DNA of 64,000 nucleotides from NCBI RefSeq assembly GCF_029914245.1, contig NZ_JARYZI010000012.1, forward strand, positions 1-64,000, read 5' to 3'. How positions within the stretch are numbered: position 1 is the first letter of the stretch; each line of letters opens with the position of its first letter. Positions 17,398 to 26,691 of this stretch are shown here, piece by piece. Origin of the DNA: Fusibacter bizertensis. Lineage in GTDB: Bacteria > Bacillota > Clostridia > Peptostreptococcales > Acidaminobacteraceae. The notes beneath the pieces are model-generated. The model was not told where the DNA came from, did not search any database, and was given only the letters and a program-made list of their open reading frames with translations. The position numbers and the translations under genes are program-made.

Positions 17398-18591
17398 CTA
17401 TTGCAACGGATATGATACTTCTAATTGGTCAAATAGATATTTTCCAGTTAGTTTTTGATCATAGCCAACACCTTCTACATATATTCTCTGAATCATACAT
17501 GGATATGTGATTTCTACAGGCATTAGAACTTCTAACTCCTGCCACTGTGTCCAGCTCACATCAGATACAAGCTCAAGTTTATATTCTTTTCCTTTTGAGT
17601 CAAGTAAAACAACTCCAATTGCATGATTAGAAGCTTCGTAAGCATAAACCCACAAGCCTAGGTATTCAACTTGCTTAGTAAGCATAATTGGACTTTTATC
17701 AAATACGAGACTTGCTTCACTGTATTCTCTACCTGTTTTGAAATCAAAATCAACCATTGCAGAATAGCCACCTGCAATCTTAGTTTTGCTTCTTGAAACG
17801 GTACCACTGATATCAGTCGTATTGGCTACAAAGAAATTGTCGCCCTCTTCAAATCCATGAATTTGAGTTTTAGGACGATAATTTTCATAATCAACTTCCG
17901 TTGGATCAGTTGGATACTCAGGATATATAATTACATCAGTTGGTTCCTGAACCTTAGTAACTTCAAATGATTCATATGGTATAAATGGGCCTGCTAGTAC
18001 ATCTCTAGTATTCAATTTAGCAGAAACTAACTTTCCTGAATCAGCTATAAATTCAGCAGCTTGAGGCAATGCATTGAATTCTAACATAAGCTTACCTTGT
18101 AATCCATCTAACATTGAGTTAGAAATGGCAATTTCTTTTACCAAGATCTTCTTCTCGTTGTTTCTGACGCTTCTTATATAGCTAAGCAGTGCATCATAGT
18201 CTCCATTAAACCCAACAGTTGCATTATACTGAACTGTACCTGGCGTTAAACTTATATCACTTGTAAACGTCATGTCTGTCAAACTTAAAGGTGAACCTTC
18301 AGCGTATCCAGAAAGCGTTGCAAGCATATCTTCTTGTGAAATTTGATCATAATAATCATTTGTCGCTAGATTTAGAGTCGTTGTTAAGTCTTCAATATTT
18401 CGATCAATAGACCGCTCTGATATGATCTTCATATCAACATCAGCTTTCATCGAAACCCAGTTTGAGTAATCTGCTTCCAAATCTTTAATTTTGTTTTCTT
18501 GCGGCTGCATAAGAAGAAAATAATACAGTGCAAACACTAAAACAAAGCCCAACAAAATTAATAAATATTTATCTCTTCGACTAATTCGCAT
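17398..18591 (-). CDS. pilO: PilO-like pilus assembly protein with C-terminal sugar-binding-like domain
   Basis: PilO links the cytoplasmic PilM/PilN to the outer part of the type IV pilus machine. Residues 1-195 match PilO: a short cytoplasmic tail, one membrane helix (LILLGFVLVFALYYFLLM), a coiled coil (QENKIKDLEADYSNWV) and a ferredoxin-like domain with YDALLSYIRSVRNNEKKILV. After a proline-rich linker the last 160 residues (from about 240) look like a jelly-roll carbohydrate-binding module: IHGFEEGDNFF, the LGLWVYAYEASN strand, WTQWQELEVLMP and a final KYLFDQLEVSYP strand. Standard PilO is about 200 residues, so this is a fusion. It overlaps pilN by 11 bases. The sugar-binding role is inferred from fold-like pattern only. 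Confidence 0.8.
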   Translation of the reverse strand: MRISRRDKYLLILLGFVLVFALYYFLLMQPQENKIKDLEADYSNWVSMKADVDMKIISERSIDRNIEDLTTTLNLATNDYYDQISQEDMLATLSGYAEGSPLSLTDMTFTSDISLTPGTVQYNATVGFNGDYDALLSYIRSVRNNEKKILVKEIAISNSMLDGLQGKLMLEFNALPQAAEFIADSGKLVSAKLNTRDVLAGPFIPYESFEVTKVQEPTDVIIYPEYPTDPTEVDYENYRPKTQIHGFEEGDNFFVANTTDISGTVSRSKTKIAGGYSAMVDFDFKTGREYSEASLVFDKSPIMLTKQVEYLGLWVYAYEASNHAIGVVLLDSKGKEYKLELVSDVSWTQWQELEVLMPVEITYPCMIQRIYVEGVGYDQKLTGKYLFDQLEVSYPLQ

Positions 18592-19141
18592 CGTTTACCT
18601 CCATACCAACTGTAGCATTGATTGTAAATTCAAAGCTGCCATTATTTTCGTTAATAGAAGGAATTAATATATTACCCAGCCCACCGCTTTCTCTTAAGTT
18701 ATATGCAAATTGTGCGATTGTAGGATATTCCATTGAATAGCCTCTTATCGTTATCAAGCTTTGATTAATATTAAGTTCACTTAAAAATGCATTTTCTGGT
18801 AACTGTGCATTAATCTGCTCAATCAACATATCGTCTAGCTTATCAGCTTGTTCAATTTGAGATGTTGCTATGCTGACATTTGCATAAATCCCTTGTAATC
18901 TTTCTAATTCTTTTTGCTTTTGTTCCACTATAACTAGCTTATTAGTAGTTTCTGAAGATTGAATGTACATTTGAATTTCATCAATATCAGTCTGTAAATT
19001 TTTGGCTTTATTCATAAGCATAAACTGATAATATACCATTAATGCGAGTAATAAAGCGCCTAGTACAACTAGTACGATCCTATTTGTATTGGGTTTAGCC
19101 TGTGTCTTCAAATAGGGATCAAAAAAGTTAAAATCTCTCAT
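18581..19141 (-). CDS. pilN: type IV pilus assembly protein PilN
   Basis: PilN is a bitopic inner-membrane protein; its N-terminal cytoplasmic tail inserts into PilM. Here the tail is MRDFNFFDPYLK, equivalent to the INLLP-type PilM-binding motif. A membrane helix (IVLVVLGALLLALMVYY, about 22-38) comes next, then a coiled coil (about 45-85) and a ferredoxin-like periplasmic-side domain ending TINATVGMEV. At 186 residues it has normal size. It lies 10 bases downstream of pilM and overlaps pilO, so the three are translationally coupled. Confidence 0.88.
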   Translation of the reverse strand: MRDFNFFDPYLKTQAKPNTNRIVLVVLGALLLALMVYYQFMLMNKAKNLQTDIDEIQMYIQSSETTNKLVIVEQKQKELERLQGIYANVSIATSQIEQADKLDDMLIEQINAQLPENAFLSELNINQSLITIRGYSMEYPTIAQFAYNLRESGGLGNILIPSINENNGSFEFTINATVGMEVNDAN

Positions 19142-19151
19142 ATCGCGCCCC

Positions 19152-20237
19152 CTATTGTCGTATTAGAGCACCAACAGCATTAACATATATTGGTAGCTCC
19201 TCCACAGTATTTTTTGTTGCAATCTCAATTGTTCTGAAATTAGTTAAAACTTCAGTTGGAATTTCAAACCTTTCTTTAAAGTACATCGAAAAATCCTTCA
19301 TTTGCGATCCACCACCAAAAAGATAGATTTGATCAATTTTATTATCAGCACTTCTACTGGTAAAATATTTAAATACTTTTTCTATCTCTTCACTGCACTC
19401 GTAAATATAATTTGCGGTTTCCTTGAGTACAATTCCTTTTTCATCATTTGCCTCAAAGCCAGTTTTTTCAACTGCATCAAGAATAGAAGTAATGCTTGTT
19501 TTTCTTTTTCTATTTTCTGCTTCTATAGTATCGATATTAAAATGATTTTTTAATATCAGATCAAACTCGTTGGATCCAAGTCTTAGAAGTCTATTGAATT
19601 TAAACTGCCCCTTCTCAAACAAAGAGATGTCAATTAATTGATGTCCGAAATCTACAAATGCTATGGTTTTGTTAAGTGTAATTGAGTCCAATGAGAAGTT
19701 TACAAATTTATCAAGAGAGTTACTATGCATATCCAAGTATGCTGGGGTCAAACCACATTCAATTACTAGATCAAAAAGTTCTTTAACCATCTCTCTTGGC
19801 ATTGCGCCTAATAACACTTTAATCTTTTGAACGTTTTCTTCTTCAAACTCTTCAAGGATTTTGTATTGTAGTACATAAGCATCAATATCGATGGGTAAGT
19901 ATTGTCCAACTTCATAAGTGATGAGTTCCATTTGGTCTGCAGCATCTACCTTCTGAACGATTAGTTCACGCTTTATGATATCTTGTCCTTCACAAGTGAT
20001 GACAACCTCTTTTTGCTTTATTTTCTCTTCTTTTAGCGTATGCATCAAGTGATTTTTAAAGGCTATGCCATCAACAATTCTACCATTATTGATAACCCCT
20101 TCTTCTACTTTGATCTTTGTCATGGCAGTTATTTTCAACCTACCACCATTGAATTGTCCTGCCACAACTTTTAGGCTATGGCTGCCAATATCAATCGATA
20201 ACAAATTGGACTTAATCCGTGGCTTCTTAGTTCTCAT
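19152..20237 (-). CDS. pilM: type IV pilus assembly protein PilM (actin-like)
   Basis: PilM is a cytosolic actin-fold ATP-binding protein that docks the PilN tail. It begins with the phosphate-1 loop LLSIDIGSHSLKVVAG (about 12-27), has the phosphate-2 region AFVDFGHQLIDISLF and the adenosine motif YLFGGGSQM. Length is 361 residues, typical of the family. It is the first gene of pilM-pilN-pilO and starts 11 bases after the second pilT gene. The GGGGAA ribosome site is adequate. Confidence 0.92.
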   Translation of the reverse strand: MRTKKPRIKSNLLSIDIGSHSLKVVAGQFNGGRLKITAMTKIKVEEGVINNGRIVDGIAFKNHLMHTLKEEKIKQKEVVITCEGQDIIKRELIVQKVDAADQMELITYEVGQYLPIDIDAYVLQYKILEEFEEENVQKIKVLLGAMPREMVKELFDLVIECGLTPAYLDMHSNSLDKFVNFSLDSITLNKTIAFVDFGHQLIDISLFEKGQFKFNRLLRLGSNEFDLILKNHFNIDTIEAENRKRKTSITSILDAVEKTGFEANDEKGIVLKETANYIYECSEEIEKVFKYFTSRSADNKIDQIYLFGGGSQMKDFSMYFKERFEIPTEVLTNFRTIEIATKNTVEELPIYVNAVGALIRQ

Positions 20238-20248
20238 GTAGTTCCCCC

Positions 20249-21301
20249 TTAACCAATAAGTTTTAGTATGGTCTCTCTTTCAGTTACATGCTCCAATAAT
20301 GTGTTTCTCTCTATAACATTACTTCTATATAATCCAAGCAAATAATCATCCATGGTCTGCATCCCCGATTTTTGACCAGTTTGGATAAATGAGTACAGTT
20401 GGTGTACTTTATTTTCTCTTATAAGGTTTCTAATGGCAGGCGTAACAATAAGACTTTCTACAGCAGCAATACGTCCATTGCTGCGTTTTCTTGGTAATAA
20501 TCTTTGAGAAAAAACCGCAACAAGCGAAGTTGCCAGTTGCACTCTGATTTGTTGCTGGTGAGGTCCTGGAAAAACATCGATAATTCTCTCAATCGTCTGA
20601 TATGCGTTTCTCGTATGAAGTGTTGCTAAGACGAGGTGCCCAGTCTCAGCTGCAGTAATCGCAGTTGATATCGTTTCTAAATCTCTCATTTCGCCAACCA
20701 TGATGACATCAGGATCTTGTCTAAGTCCTGCTCTAAGTGCATCAGAAAAGTTATTACAATCCCTCCCGACTTCTCTTTGTGTGATAATCGATTTTTTGTT
20801 TTTATGAATGTACTCTATAGGATCTTCAATGGTTAAAACATGACAACTTTTCTTTTTGTTGATGGCATCTATAATTGACGCAATGGTAGTCGACTTACCA
20901 CACCCTGTTGGACCTGTTACTAACACTAACCCCGAAGTGAATCCCGCTACACGCTCAATAGTCTCTGGAAGTTCTAACTCTTTTGCAGTTGGAATATGTT
21001 CACTTATGACTCTACAAGCCAATCCAATTTTATCACTATATCTAAATGCATTGACACGATAAACATTTTGATTGGGAATTCGATACGCGAAATCAACTTG
21101 ACCATCATTCATAAGTTTCTCATATTGTTCGTCGGTCAGCATGTCTTTAGCATAAGACATCGTGTCAGACTCCTTAAGAATCCGTTTCTCCAACGCCTTT
21201 AATTCTCCATCAACTCTTATCGTAGGAGGATTTCCTACGGCAAGATGTACATCAGAAGCATTAAGTTGTACAGCAGTCGTCAGTATCTCAGTGATTGTCA
21301 T
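20249..21301 (-). CDS. pilT: twitching-motility ATPase PilT, second copy
   Basis: This hexameric cytosolic ATPase powers pilus retraction. It shows an N-terminal PAS-like domain with ASDVHLAVGNPPTIRVDG, Walker A GPTGCGKSTT, the Asp box TIEDPIEYIHKNK, Walker B QDPDVIMVGEMRD, the His box TGHLVLATLHT and the PilT-type AIRNLIRE. It is 350 residues. It closely resembles the copy at 28343-29401 in the same operon. Two retraction ATPases suggest tuned retraction force or speed, as with PilT and PilU; which is primary cannot be told. Confidence 0.93.
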   Translation of the reverse strand: MTITEILTTAVQLNASDVHLAVGNPPTIRVDGELKALEKRILKESDTMSYAKDMLTDEQYEKLMNDGQVDFAYRIPNQNVYRVNAFRYSDKIGLACRVISEHIPTAKELELPETIERVAGFTSGLVLVTGPTGCGKSTTIASIIDAINKKKSCHVLTIEDPIEYIHKNKKSIITQREVGRDCNNFSDALRAGLRQDPDVIMVGEMRDLETISTAITAAETGHLVLATLHTRNAYQTIERIIDVFPGPHQQQIRVQLATSLVAVFSQRLLPRKRSNGRIAAVESLIVTPAIRNLIRENKVHQLYSFIQTGQKSGMQTMDDYLLGLYRSNVIERNTLLEHVTERETILKLIG

Positions 21302-21340
21302 GATTCATCTCCAATTGTTAAAATTATTAGTTAAAATATG

Positions 21341-24268
21341 CTACTTTACAATTCTTATAAAATCTATAGAAAACGTTCCTGTACTATTAACGGCTGGATC
21401 AATCCTCAGTTGCTTTAAGCTACCTGTCCATAGTGATGAACTGGACATATCTATGATATAGTCTGTGTAATCACTATTTGGTAAAATTGGGAAAGTCACA
21501 ACTTTATCCTCTCCCCAACCGGTTGAAGACGTTGTGGTGTAATACACCTGTGCTTGAGTACTTGCAGTACTATTTTTAAGTCGTAACACAATATTTTTAT
21601 TTGTTGAGATATTGATTCCCAAACTATTACTAGAAACTATATAGGGGTCATTACCCGTAATATTACCTTCTAGATAGCCACCACTGACTTGACCTAAACC
21701 CGTTGTATTACCACCAGCGGTCCATCCTTCGGTATCATTGCTGGTAGAAAAATACCAACTATTTGCTACAGTTGCGAGCCATTTTTTGTCTAGATAGTTT
21801 TCAACTAACTCTCGATCTGAATCTGATAGATGATCATTGAAAACTAAGATTTCAGCAATGTCACCTTTATAGTAAAAATTATTTCCGCCACCTGCAGCGC
21901 CAATTACTATAAATTGTGATTGATTGTTCTTATTTCCCACATCATTATGTCCATCAACTTCCATACCATTTACATAATACAAATGCGTTCCACCATCCCA
22001 TGTAGAGACGTGAATGTTGAAATCAGCATTTCCACTGGATGCATTCATGGTTCCCCTAAGCACTTGAGCAAAATCAGTTCCAGATACGCCAAACGAATAA
22101 GTTGCCGATCCACCCCATCCTCCAGATTTACTGATGAAGGTTCTGTTGCCACTTGTACTTGTAGATTTTGTAAGAACAAAAACCGTAAACTCATTTGAAC
22201 TGTCTAAATAGAAGTCTTCATTTGATCCTGAAGATACATTTAACTCATTTGTTCCCAAAGTGAAAAAATCGTTACTACCATCAAATCGGATGATTGGCAT
22301 GCCATTTAACACACCATCAACTAAAACTGGACGATCACTTTGGATAGTTTGCTTAAAATTGTTGTTTTCGATTGAAAGGTCATTCCAATTAGTAACTGAA
22401 GTTGAATTTAAGACTGTACCAAGAGAAGCATCTAAATGTAAAATCATGCTGCTTGGCCAGTAGTAGCTTGATTGCACAGTTACAGCACAGGTACTACTTG
22501 CTTCGCCATCACCTGATGTAGCTGTGATCGTTGCATTGCCATTTGCATGTGCCGTTACGACACCGTCAACTACAGTTGCTACTGAATCATTGCTACTAGA
22601 CCAATTGATAGACAGATCATGGGTATTTGTAGGTTCAAGTGTTCCTACTATGGTTTGAGTATCACCTATGTTCATCGTTATACTTGTCGGCGACAAATTA
22701 ACCGCAGTTGCTAAAATAATCGGTTTAATCGTCACAGTAAGTGTCATTGTCTTAGATGTATCTGTGACTGCAGTACCTGTAAGCACAACAGTTTTAGGAG
22801 AATCCGCTATAATAGAGCCATTCCAAGTAACCTCAACCATTTTGTCTGCTCCCTCTGACATATCTGCCATTACAGAGCTTGGTAAGGTATAAGTATCTCC
22901 AACAAAAATTTCATCAGTTTGATCGTATAGAGAGACGATAGTCGCTTCAGAGTCAAGTGGTAAATATTTAGTTTTCAAATGTTCTGACACTACATTGACA
23001 TCCACTGCGCCTTTATATAAAACGAGTTCAATTAAATCAATATTATCGTTACCCATCGTGAAAATATTGTTATCTGATGTATAATTCCCTGTTACTAAAT
23101 ACCAGCCATCAGCTTGGATCAAGTTTTCGGGTGCCTCAGTGACTTTTGCTGTATAACTTCCATTGACAAAAAGCGTTTCTTCTCGACCAACATCACGTCC
23201 TCTAACAATTGCAAAGTAAGAAATAGATTGGCCTGATGTACTTTGCGCATCGATGCGCATGTCCTTAGATGTATTAAATTCTATATACCTTGCAACAAAT
23301 GAATTTGAGATATCTGTGTCTACTACAAGCGGTCTTTTAGACGTTGAAGTCGCTGTTGCCACTCGAGTTGGATTAGCAACACCAATATTTGAAGCCAAAT
23401 CATTCCACTTAATGACGCTTCGGTTGGTTGAAGATAGAACTTCTGTGCTATTATATGGATCAACATAAGATGCATCAAGATGCAATGCCAAACCAGTGGT
23501 TTCAGGCAAGCTGTTAATGTGAACGGGCAAACTGATACCAGGATTACCAATTTTCCCTGATTTTGCTGCTGGTGTTACAGTAAGTATAATTTGCCTACCG
23601 GCATAACTCGAAACGTCTGCTAGATCTGCTGTCGTTTGTGACGCTATTAAATAGAAATCACTTGGAAAAATCGGATATCGATCAATGACTTCAGCTTCTG
23701 GCAAGTCCGTCATATAAAAGAAAGTACTACTGTTTCCCCTAGGAACAGGTATATTATAACCAGGTTTTGATACATACCAGTTATAGATATTGACCATCAA
23801 ATCATCTATTGTTGCAGGATCATTTGTAAAAGTACCTTTTAAATTGGCATTCGAAACAGGATACAAATACTTGGTAGTTATTGCATCAAATCTTGGAATT
23901 GCTGAAACGCCGGAAATGTTAAGTTTTGCAATTGAAGGTAATCGCTGATCTGATACATAGGTATAATATGTTTTCCCATCATATACATTTGCAAGTTCAT
24001 AGTAGCTAACTGAAACACCTTCAAAAAGTGATAGTGTTTTCATTGTCAGGCCACCATTACTTGGACTTGCAATAAGCTCTTTAGCATTTTCTATTCCAAG
24101 CTCCATATCTTGTTGCGCCAAGAAAGCTTTTTCGGTGATCTTTTTAGTATCAAATAAAAACTGATAGTTGTTACTGATTACACCTAAGAATCCAGCAGAA
24201 ATAATCCCAATCAAACCGATTGCGACAATAATTTCTATAAGTGTAAAACCTTTCACTCGATTCTTCAT
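21341..24268 (-). CDS. giant modular prepilin with lectin-like and Ig-like domains
   Basis: The start is set at 24268: AGGAG lies 8 bases upstream and the product then begins MKNRVKGFTLIE, a class III leader cut after Gly7 with Glu at +5. An earlier in-frame ATG would overlap the previous gene. The 975-residue product has a pilin helix and body (to about 250), a concanavalin/LamG-like module (about 250-440, starting LALHLDASYVDP), an Ig-like stretch (about 450-520), a Big_2 domain (about 525-605, NLSPTSITMNIGDTQTI), a second LamG-like module (about 610-820, MILHLDASLGTVLN) and a C-terminal beta-sandwich. Pilins are usually 120-200 residues. It resembles the lectin-bearing tip pilin PilC of Streptococcus sanguinis in plan. 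Role inferred: adhesive tip subunit. Confidence 0.82.
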   Translation of the reverse strand: MKNRVKGFTLIEIIVAIGLIGIISAGFLGVISNNYQFLFDTKKITEKAFLAQQDMELGIENAKELIASPSNGGLTMKTLSLFEGVSVSYYELANVYDGKTYYTYVSDQRLPSIAKLNISGVSAIPRFDAITTKYLYPVSNANLKGTFTNDPATIDDLMVNIYNWYVSKPGYNIPVPRGNSSTFFYMTDLPEAEVIDRYPIFPSDFYLIASQTTADLADVSSYAGRQIILTVTPAAKSGKIGNPGISLPVHINSLPETTGLALHLDASYVDPYNSTEVLSSTNRSVIKWNDLASNIGVANPTRVATATSTSKRPLVVDTDISNSFVARYIEFNTSKDMRIDAQSTSGQSISYFAIVRGRDVGREETLFVNGSYTAKVTEAPENLIQADGWYLVTGNYTSDNNIFTMGNDNIDLIELVLYKGAVDVNVVSEHLKTKYLPLDSEATIVSLYDQTDEIFVGDTYTLPSSVMADMSEGADKMVEVTWNGSIIADSPKTVVLTGTAVTDTSKTMTLTVTIKPIILATAVNLSPTSITMNIGDTQTIVGTLEPTNTHDLSINWSSSNDSVATVVDGVVTAHANGNATITATSGDGEASSTCAVTVQSSYYWPSSMILHLDASLGTVLNSTSVTNWNDLSIENNNFKQTIQSDRPVLVDGVLNGMPIIRFDGSNDFFTLGTNELNVSSGSNEDFYLDSSNEFTVFVLTKSTSTSGNRTFISKSGGWGGSATYSFGVSGTDFAQVLRGTMNASSGNADFNIHVSTWDGGTHLYYVNGMEVDGHNDVGNKNNQSQFIVIGAAGGGNNFYYKGDIAEILVFNDHLSDSDRELVENYLDKKWLATVANSWYFSTSNDTEGWTAGGNTTGLGQVSGGYLEGNITGNDPYIVSSNSLGINISTNKNIVLRLKNSTASTQAQVYYTTTSSTGWGEDKVVTFPILPNSDYTDYIIDMSSSSLWTGSLKQLRIDPAVNSTGTFSIDFIRIVK

Positions 24269-24279
24269 GCCATCAACTC

Positions 24280-25743
24280 CTAGTTCATAATTTGAGGTCC
24301 AGTCACTAACCAAAGTTCAGCCAAAATATCTTGAGCAATGTTATCAAATACCTCATCTAAATCAAAATCATCATTATAGTTATATATTTGTTCAGCATCT
24401 AATGCTGTACCCAAATTGCTAATCTCAGTTGTAATACCATTTGAGAAACCAATAACATATGATTTGGTTTCAGCTGCAACAATCATACTTCCAATAGTTG
24501 AGATGTAGCTGCTGTTATTTCTGCTATAAGGGTATACGCGTGTAACATTATCATAACTGATACTTGGCGTAATTCCACCTCTTCCAGTATATTGAGAATA
24601 ATAAGTATACTCATCGGTATACCATGTAAAACCGAAAAAAGAATGCAACTGTTGATAGCCTTTGCTTTCCCATGAAGATTGGTTTGTCTCTCCATCTACA
24701 AGTAAAATCATATAATTGTACTGTTCAGTTTCAGTATTGTAGCCTTCTGCTACCGGACTGAAGTCAATTAGACGATAATAAGCGCGTCTTAATCCATCTC
24801 CAGTGTTAGTGTTACCATAAGTTTCAATATTGTTCACAAGTGTTACAAGTGTAGATTTATCATCTTCTGCATTATAAAATGGATGTTCTAAGTTCGATGC
24901 TGAATTTGGCGTTGGGTAATTTGCTGTTTGCGAAAAAGGAACAATACTAATTTCAATGTTATTCTCTCTAGAGAATGTATTTATAATGCCTTCAACAATG
25001 GTACCATTATCTTTGGTATAACCAAGCAGTGCATTTTTCACTCTAGCAATCCTAGACAATCCGTTGAGGCTAGTATCCATACTGCCAGATACATCAAGCA
25101 CTATAGTAATCGTTGCAACTTGAGTTCTGCCTGTTCCCTGTGCAGAACTATCATTTCTAAAGGCAAGCGCAACTGAAGGTGATAGCACCGTCCCTTTATC
25201 AACTATTTGAAGTGCATTTTGCGCTTCAACTTCAGATTCAAACGCAATTTTTTGACCAGTTCTGACGAGTGTACCGTCAGATTCAGTTTTGGTGACATAA
25301 CCAACAATTTGAAACTTTAAGAGGTTATCACTTGATGTAGTAGCATCTTTGACAAACTCAATTTCATATTCAACGTTTGGACTTGCATCTACTAAAATTT
25401 GCTCAAGATGTGTCCCGGCAGTATCATCATATACGTACTGTACTATCCGGCGTTTGTCAGGAGATATGGCAAAATAAGACCATCCTGGGTCCATCTTGCT
25501 AGGGTCACTGACAAAGTCTACTGGCACTGCAAAAACTGCTTTTGAATAGCGGATGATTTCATTGGCTCTTTGAGAAGCCTGTCTAATGGTGGTATTTATT
25601 TCATATTCATCCATTGTTTTTTTCTGTGCTGTCATGGTTAAACTGATCATACTTGTGCTGAGCAATATAATCATTGAAAGCAAAGAAATTGTGATGATCA
25701 GTTCTATTAATGTGAAGCCCCTCTTCAGTTTTGTCGGTTTCAT
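24280..25743 (-). CDS. modular prepilin with von Willebrand factor A domain
   Basis: The 487-residue precursor starts MKPTKLKRGFTLIE, a prepilin leader cut after Gly9 with Glu at +5, followed by the hydrophobic pilin helix. The pilin body runs to about residue 200. A vWA domain then follows with the MIDAS motif DVSGS at 217-221, a second ligand in NTNTGDGLRRA and the Asp in ILLVDGETN, so metal-dependent adhesion looks intact. The plan matches the vWA pilin PilB of Streptococcus sanguinis and, by function, PilY1. It follows the pilX-like gene by 13 bases and precedes the giant prepilin by 11, and these two probably sit together at the pilus tip. The ligand is unknown. Confidence 0.85.
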   Translation of the reverse strand: MKPTKLKRGFTLIELIITISLLSMIILLSTSMISLTMTAQKKTMDEYEINTTIRQASQRANEIIRYSKAVFAVPVDFVSDPSKMDPGWSYFAISPDKRRIVQYVYDDTAGTHLEQILVDASPNVEYEIEFVKDATTSSDNLLKFQIVGYVTKTESDGTLVRTGQKIAFESEVEAQNALQIVDKGTVLSPSVALAFRNDSSAQGTGRTQVATITIVLDVSGSMDTSLNGLSRIARVKNALLGYTKDNGTIVEGIINTFSRENNIEISIVPFSQTANYPTPNSASNLEHPFYNAEDDKSTLVTLVNNIETYGNTNTGDGLRRAYYRLIDFSPVAEGYNTETEQYNYMILLVDGETNQSSWESKGYQQLHSFFGFTWYTDEYTYYSQYTGRGGITPSISYDNVTRVYPYSRNNSSYISTIGSMIVAAETKSYVIGFSNGITTEISNLGTALDAEQIYNYNDDFDLDEVFDNIAQDILAELWLVTGPQIMN

Positions 25744-25756
25744 ATGTGCCTCCTAA

Positions 25757-26230
25757 CTAAGGGGTAAACGATTCCCTAATGGTATGTTGGGTGTTATCTG
25801 GATTAATTCTAAGAATTGATGCAACTGACTGCGTGCCATCTAAAAGCGTACCCACTGAATAAACACGAATCCATCTTTTAGAATCTACTGTGACACTTTC
25901 AAGTGTAACGACTGCTTCTCCTTTTTTGGTTAGCCCATCAAAGATCTCTATCGTATCAGTCACAGTTTTGGTGCTATCATTTAAAAACTGGTTGATGTAA
26001 GGTTCACTCCCAGAGTTTGCCATTAGCGAAGCATAACCAAGATCAACACCAGCCAGTGCTATATAATATGTTTTTAAGCGTTCCTCATGGAGGCGCGTCT
26101 CATGAATGTCTTGACTTGCGACATAAGTCATAGAGGCTGTTAACGTGATCACAATTGTCATCAAAATCAACACCCATACAAGTGCAGCACCGTCTTCTGT
26201 TTTGAGTTTTAGTTTGTTGTACTTATTCAT
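25757..26230 (-). CDS. PilX-like minor pilin
   Basis: The 157-residue protein has a short basic start and then GAALVWVLILMTIVITLTA, the hydrophobic N-terminal helix typical of the PilX_N family, in which the prepilin cleavage glycine is followed by Ala rather than Phe-Thr-Leu. The next segment (HEERLKTYYIALAGVDLGYA) fits the PilX/GspK helix. Minor pilins of this class prime assembly with the other minor pilins. It is preceded by about 460 bases of structured non-coding DNA and a hairpin just before its ribosome site, so its expression is probably lower than that of the major pilin. Confidence 0.75.
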   Translation of the reverse strand: MNKYNKLKLKTEDGAALVWVLILMTIVITLTASMTYVASQDIHETRLHEERLKTYYIALAGVDLGYASLMANSGSEPYINQFLNDSTKTVTDTIEIFDGLTKKGEAVVTLESVTVDSKRWIRVYSVGTLLDGTQSVASILRINPDNTQHTIRESFTP

Positions 26231-26258
26231 GAGAGCACCTCGTAGGGGAATATGTATC

Positions 26259-26288
26259 GTGTGCCTTTGACGAAAGTCAAAGGTACAC
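26259..26288 (-). other. hairpin just upstream of the pilX-like ribosome site
   Basis: GTGTGCCTTTGAC (26259-26271) and GTCAAAGGTACAC (26276-26288) form a 13-bp stem with one G-T pair and a 4-base loop. There is no T run on the minus strand, so it is more likely an mRNA processing or stability element than a terminator. Confidence 0.6.
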
Positions 26289-26360
26289 GTATTCGTTTTT
26301 TAAAGCAACATATAAAATTATTTAGGAAATATAATTCTAAACAAACACTTCTGGACTTCC

Positions 26361-26608
26361 AACTTCCATAATAACTGCCTGGCAATTATTCGGAAGTTTA
26401 AACGAAATTGTTCTTGTACCTGTTGCAATTAAATGTGTTCAGGCACTGAAAAATCCGAAATTCCTTTTTCTTGCCTGGGAGTGATAATCTCCCCTTATAA
26501 CTCCCAGGCAATTTTTGGAAGTCAAAAGAATATTAATCTTAAGTGTATTACCATTAAACGATTGTAAGCACTGAAAATTTTGAACTTCCGTTTACTTGTC
26601 CGGGAGCG
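26361..26608 (-). repeat. tandem ~125-bp hairpin repeats between major pilin and pilX-like gene
   Basis: The 430-odd bases here hold no gene but contain imperfect tandem units. The segment starting GCACTGAAAAATCCGAAATT (26443-26483) recurs at 26568-26608, 125 bases on, and GGCAATT...GGAAGT at 26381 recurs at 26507. One unit folds as a nested palindrome (26361-26398, AACTTCC to GGAAGTT with TGCCtGGCA at its centre). Another has the perfect 12-bp arms TTGCCTGGGAGT/ACTCCCAGGCAA (26471-26482, 26500-26511). The minus strand carries no T tract after them. They may protect the major pilin mRNA and separate it from the rest of the operon. Confidence 0.7.
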
Positions 26609-26691
26609 TTATTTCTTACTTAGATTCAAACAAACCTGAACTCCCATAATGTTGCAAGGGTAGGGTGATTCATTCAGAATGAACAGAATAC

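Noticed and set aside
26361-26608. Possible integron attC sites, because of imperfect palindromes in tandem
   Set aside because: The core sites RYYYAAC/GTTRRRY are not placed as required, no integrase is present, and the flanking genes form one normal pilus operon.
26443-26608. Possible CRISPR array
   Set aside because: Only two imperfect copies 125 bases apart, with related rather than unique spacers, and no cas genes.
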